Source: Blastomyces gilchristii SLH14081 (Eukaryota; Ascomycota; Eurotiomycetes; Onygenales; Ajellomycetaceae). Taken from it: DNA of 64,000 bases. Shown piece by piece: positions 59,404 to 64,000 of this stretch. Location: NCBI RefSeq assembly GCF_000003855.2, contig NW_003101662.1, forward strand, positions 13,136 to 77,135. The letters are read 5' to 3'. How positions within the stretch are numbered: position 1 is the stretch's first letter; each line of letters opens with the position of its first letter. Position numbers and translations under genes: made by a program. The notes beneath the pieces were generated by a model. It did not search any database, was not told the DNA's origin, and was given only the letters and a program-made list of their open reading frames with translations.

Positions 59404-59460
59404 GCAGGCGCAAGCATACATGACGCTCATTATGCAATAGACATGTATGCTTACGCCTGC
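59404..59460. repeat. Inverted repeat with 19-bp arms (hairpin)
   Basis: Left arm 59,404-59,422 begins GCAGGCGCAAGCATACATG; the right arm 59,442-59,460 is its complement except for one C-A mismatch. The loop is 19 nt. As RNA it would make an 18-pair stem. It lies in the gene-poor region about 1 kb downstream of the Byr4/Bfa1 stop codon. No poly-T follows, so it is not a pol III terminator. Confidence 0.85.
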
Positions 59461-60484
59461 AGTGTTTCCGGCCTTTCATCCACTGAGGCTGTGTACGGGA
59501 ACTGCGTTGTTCCTGTGCTGTGAGCATAAAAGAACGGAAGGAGGCCGGATATTGTCCCATGCCTTGCCAAGTCGGCTTTTGGTTTCAGGACATGTAATCG
59601 TCATCCGCCTGACTAACCCGCCCTTCGCCGACAGTCGACCACAAGGAATAAAGAAAAGGCAACTCAAGATGTCTTACCGATGTAGACGTTCAGAGGATCG
59701 GGAATCGGTATGTCACTGCGAGCGGCATTCGATATCAAATAGCTGTTGGTCGAGGAACCGGAAGTCTACTGCCACGTATCTGGAGAATGAATTGAGACGT
59801 AGTGTTGTTTGCACCCCCGTCCACGGCTTATGGTGAAAGTAATTTAAGACAGAAAAACATTCTGGACAGGCGAGGGTAGACGAATAGCGGTAACCGAGAA
59901 CATCTGAACATTCTATTGTAGTAAAAGCAAAAATGAACAAACTCAAATGGTCGGCATAGTTAAATGGTTACTAAGTACAGACAATACATGCATCGGTAGG
60001 TGAGAAAGGGTGCGTGAGCAAAAGCAATGACAGGGAAAGGAGCACAAGAGGGAGCAACGGAAACTAACAAAGCCAAGGGATACATATATAATAGGAAACT
60101 CGTTCAGGGGGCAACATTGATAGATAATACACGATTGTCAAGCGAGGACAACTTTTGTTCTGATTTTTGGGGATTTCGTAAAGTCATCAAGGGCATGCAT
60201 GGCATGCAATTAGCCCTGGGCAATCATGGCGGCATGTTCGTCGTAAATGCTCTATCGTAACCAAGTACAAGAAGAGGGGATACAGGAAAAGGGAAAGAGC
60301 TCATGGCCAAGTCATCCGAAAATACTACAGAGACGGTGGCATGGGTCTATTTCGCCTATAAAGTGGGAATAATAAAAAGAACACGAAGCGAAATTAGTGT
60401 ACGCCATTGAAGTCTATGGACGATGTCTGCTGCGACAACAGCAGCTCATTATAGGGGGTTTTTCGAGGAAATTAAACGGAACAA

Positions 60485-63400
60485 TTAGTTTCTACCCGTC
60501 GAATGGGTACTCGTGAGATCCGATCTTACCATATCTCGAATCGCCCATCTCCATCCATCACCATGCGCTGTGCGGTCTGCGGTGACCCACTTGCTCACCT
60601 TCCGTCTCCACTTTTCTTCTTCCGCACGCTGCCTCTTGATGAACTCTGGGCCAACATCGAATTCCTCCGTAATTGGCCATTCATCGGATGATTCACCAGC
60701 ACTTTTGTCTTCTAGGTTAACGATATTATCCAGGGCCGTCATATCGCTCGAGGTCTGCGCTTCTCTCGGGACATTATATGACTTTTGCGGACGTTCTTGT
60801 AGATCATCTAGGCCTGCTAGGACTTCTTCCTCGTCAGGAGCGAGTGTGATGTTCTCCTTGCCAGATTGGGTCGCGGCAACTTTTAACCAGCACATGCGCT
60901 GAGGATCAAATACCATTCCCCCTACGATTTGGACGCCAGATGTAGCCCCAACATGAGTGATGAGGGCAGGTGCGGCTCTGGGGGATCTTGGCGATGGGAT
61001 TTGTTCAAATTCAACTGTTGCATTTTCATTACCTTCCCATTTGTACGTTGCCGGATTGTATCGCATTCCCTTGATGGCTGGACATGGCATAAGTTATACG
61101 AGTCACAGAAAATGTGACATTGGATATTGATAACTTACATTTTGCTTCATGGACGCCGGCACCCATAGGTTTTATAAGATGGGGTTTATGGTCACCTGAC
61201 CCCTTTCCACGACGATTCTTTATGGAATTATGAGGCGGAGGCCGTACAGGGCCTGGGGATTTCCAGTTTGTACTAAGAGGGACCAACGGTGTAATCTCAC
61301 GATTTTGCGCAAAGGTCATTGAAGCAATTCGCTGCTCTCTGGCATTTCTCGAGGCATTGGTGTCTCGCGCAAATCGAGGAGTAAAGTCGTGCTTTGTAGG
61401 GCTGGTATGGGGGCGTGGGATTGGGTTGTGGGCCATGGGGGGAGGTACAATATGGTACTGGCTAAGTCTGTTTCTCATAGACCTGGGAACACCATACTTT
61501 ATCGGATGTTTGACAAACTTGCTCTCTAGGGAAGCTGAGGTTGGAAGATCATCGAAAATGTCCAACTCTGAGCCATCGCCAAAATTTCTGCGCCTGTTAG
61601 GTCTGGTAATCGTTTGTTTTACGGTAGCAGCTAAAGATTCTGGGCCAAGATCAAATCGAAAACGCCCTGGAGTTTCCGGATGGTCACGGTTGGAGAGTCC
61701 GGATGTTGAACGCGGGTTCGAAAATAAGTCTGCCGAGCTGTCCGAATCGGTACGTCGATAATGTCGGGGAGTTTTAACGTTAACATGGTGGGACTTATTG
61801 TGCGCTGCTCCAGCTGGGAGAAAAGGAACAGAGGGGCGACGGCCGCTAGCCAGGCGAGATTCAGCGGTGGGCGTTTTAGGACGAGACGAATTTGAGGGCC
61901 TAGTGGTGCAATCTTGTCGAGAAGGGGGTCGTGCAATGGGTGTTATCCCGGATTGTACGTTACGCAACGCTGGTACGGATCGCTTTGCTTTCAGGAGCTG
62001 GGCATTGGTAGTAGTGGGTGGGCTCCGCAACGTATCCCCAGATGTCCTGTTCCCTAACGATCTACGGCTCGGAGTCTTTTGAGGTGGAGACATTGATGGT
62101 GGACTGGGAAGAGGGATACTTGAGAGAGACGAATGGGTACTCTGGGTACTGTGGCCACTTAGACGCGAATGTGGCCGTCGATACTTGGGAGGTGGCGCCC
62201 CACTTTCGGAGACTGGCTCGAGGTGGGTAGAATGAGGGCGTTCATGGCCGGATAATCTAGGTATTCGAGTGGTAAGGGGTGTTGGAGGTTTGTTGGTGAA
62301 TGTGATGCTGGTGGCGGTACGCCTCGCTGGGCTAACAGGCCTGGTAGTTTTGAGTTTGATATTACGGTTCAGAGTCAGTTTACTCGAATCAAAAATCTCA
62401 CCATCACCGATTTCAATGCCAGAAAAGAAATCCTCATTAGGCGGGGCGGCACGCTTTGGGCTTTGTTGTGGCGCAGAAGTTTGAGGCGAATGTGACAACT
62501 GATATTGCTGCCTCCTCTTGATAGCCTGCTCAAGATCCAACGGGCCATCTGGCAATAGGAGGCCATCAAGTCCATCATCTTCACTTTCAGCAGTTAAGCA
62601 ACTCGAGACACTTGGACTCAGTACTGAGACTGTGGAGCTACGATTAGAAAATCCGTCTCTCTTTGTCCCACCAAAACGCACTCCAATGCTACCCTCCGCC
62701 CAATCAGTGTCAAGGTCATCAAGGGAAGGTTCTAGAGATTTAATTCTGTCTTTTCTCGTGGAGAGTTTCAAAGGTTCACCATCAGGAGGGAATTCCAGAT
62801 CAGACTCAAAGTTTTCATCGTCTTCAGTTGGTTTTGCCGTAGGTGTTGGGAGGATGGTCTGTTGCTGCCGTGATTTTGCAATTTTGATAGTTGGAACATC
62901 GTGGAAAGAGCTGTCGTCCTCCGTATCACGAAACCGATCTAAATTGGTAAAGTTCCGTTTCCGCGACGGTGAAAGATTGCTATTGTCAGTGATAAACGGA
63001 TCGGAATCCAAATCTCGAGATTTCACAGGACTGAAGTCAGCAGGTGACCCAAGCTGGCGTAGCGAATCTGGGAATATCTCATCGAGATTCAATTTCAGTT
63101 TGAGGTCCCCCTCAACACCAGACAAGTCGAGATCTTCTGACCAATCGTCTCCTAGGGTCTTTTTGATTTTTCTGCCACCAAGGCGCTTTATCGTGCCACC
63201 TAGCAAAGCCGAGCTGGGTACATCAGCAGGAAGCGGAATGCCGGCACTTTTGGCAGAGGCGATTGCGTCCTTTGTTGCAGCCTCATCATTGTCATGTAAC
63301 AGCAATTGCCAATCCTCCTCATCGCCACCATTAGAATCCAGATCAGATCTGCAGGAACGACGAGAAGATATAGAGTCACGATGGCCGGATGGCCGGAAGG

Positions 63401-63623
63401 AAGACGATCCTGCCACAGAGGTACCGGCCGAAACAGTACGGAACTGGATATAATCATTACACTGTAGATCTTCGTCGTCATCCCAGCATTCGATTGCTTC
63501 GCCCGCTTGAGATTGGCGCAGCCTCAGGGGAGATGTGTCCATACTGAAGGAACCTCCAGCCGGATTGGCTCGTCCGTAGCTGTTGTAGTTCGTGTATCCA
63601 AGAGAATCTAATTCTATCTTCAT
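60485..63623 (-). CDS. Byr4/Bfa1 homologue, septation-network GAP subunit
   Basis: Two exons on the minus strand: 61139-63623 and 60485-61077; 1,025 amino acids. The N-terminal block C-W-D-D-D-E-D-L (46-53) and the following acidic and D-W-S-E-D-L-D-L / L-K-L-K region (about 165-185) are typical of Byr4/Bfa1. The middle (about 280-720) is Ser/Pro/Arg-rich and probably disordered. The C-terminal exon carries K-G-M-R-Y-N-P, Y-K-W-E-G-N and G-M-V-F-D-P-Q-R-M-C-W, a conserved ending of this family. Byr4 with Cdc16/Bub2 forms the two-part GAP for the Spg1/Tem1 GTPase at spindle poles, restraining the septation/mitotic exit network. The start is the first ATG after upstream stops. The single 61-nt intron joins E-A-K to S-I-K-G-M. 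Confidence 0.9.
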
Positions 63624-64000
63624 AAGATAGTATCAAGTAGAACTTCTTGTGCCTGTTGGTGAACTTAGACGTTGACCTCGGCAGACACGATAGAAGGGAG
63701 GATGACAAGTCATTCCGTGTTGGCCTCGCCACCTGACTGATATTAATAGGTTTCGGGTAGGTTGGAGGTGGCTGGGCCGAAATCAAAAGAAAGTGTTCGT
63801 TGATGGTGTAATTTTTTTTTTTAAGGGCTTAAGCGGTCGATCTTTGGAATTTCAACGAGCAACAGACGAGAGCTCTCAACCTGGCTCTCTTCATGTAGAG
63901 TAGATAAAACCACTGTGGACAAAACTCGATTAAACAGGTTATACAAGGTCGGCCCAGATGGTTGAGCTTAGGCGGAACTTGGATATTGGGCAACTGACCG
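63624..64000. promoter_or_regulatory. Upstream region of the Byr4/Bfa1 gene
   Basis: 377 bp to the window edge, with a T-run at 63,812-63,821. It is presumably promoter and 5' untranslated sequence. No other gene can be supported before the edge. Confidence 0.5.

Larger units (their letters stand above)
53001..60484. other. 7.5-kb region without recognisable genes
   Basis: Non-repetitive, normal composition, many microsatellites, no open frame with protein-like composition, and no tRNA or rRNA. Together with 51,109-53,000 it forms a 9.4-kb gap, large beside the 0.2-1.5 kb gaps elsewhere in the gene islands. It could be a long regulatory region, contain a long non-coding RNA, or hold a fast-evolving gene I cannot see. 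Confidence 0.5.

Noticed and set aside
62518..63453. 311-codon plus-strand frame opposite the Byr4/Bfa1 gene
   Set aside because: It is Ser/Arg-rich as expected from the complement of the Ser/Asp/Pro-rich coding strand, with no independent conservation signal.

Overview
This is eukaryotic DNA from a filamentous ascomycete. Spliced genes with short introns (mostly 50-110 nt), GT-AG sites, a Byr4/Bfa1-type septation regulator, an Urc1-type GTP cyclohydrolase II, and AT-rich repeat blocks that look mutated by RIP (repeat-induced point mutation) all point to Pezizomycotina. An onygenalean/eurotiomycete genome with isochore-like AT-rich blocks would fit, but I cannot name the species from sequence alone.

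The window alternates AT-rich repeat blocks with ordinary gene-bearing DNA. Block 1 (1 to about 14,030) is a nest of dead transposons: a LINE (copy 1), a Ty3/gypsy element (A) inserted in an older Ty3/gypsy element (B), a TA-flanked MITE, two small tRNA-derived elements with AAT tails, and one 1.07-kb insertion with a tRNA-like head and a LINE tail. Gene island 1 (about 14,100-27,640) holds seven genes: Urc1-type GTP cyclohydrolase II, ribosomal protein eS1, an Imo32/ABHD11-type hydrolase (minus), a Pac1/Rnt1-type RNase III (minus), mitoribosomal protein mS33, splicing factor SF3B2/Cus1, and an RS-rich low-complexity protein.

Block 2 (about 27,900-46,480) has two Ty1/copia elements in opposite orientation. 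Copia-1 is complete, with 110-bp LTRs and a 5-bp target duplication. Copia-2 has 113/116-bp LTRs and a 5-bp duplication, and is split near the end of its pol gene by a 7.45-kb LINE (copy 2) flanked by a 12-bp duplication. Gene island 2 (46,482-64,000) carries the KDEL receptor ERD2, a gene with a retroviral-integrase-type H2C2 zinc domain (minus), a 9.4-kb stretch with no convincing gene, and the Byr4/Bfa1 homologue (minus).

The host genes are mostly housekeeping functions (translation, splicing, ER retrieval, cell-cycle exit) and do not form one pathway. The most unusual signal is in the repeats. Two LINE-tailed insertions with clean target-site duplications carry non-LINE 5' parts that largely escaped RIP: a tRNA-like head at 5,110-5,854 and a GC-rich coding-like segment at 38,613-39,080. 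Together with two small AAT-tailed tRNA-derived elements, this suggests a LINE whose reverse transcriptase repeatedly copied foreign RNAs (a SINE/LINE partnership or template switching). Exon models were built by hand from conserved protein continuity and reading-frame closure; each gives a total length divisible by three.
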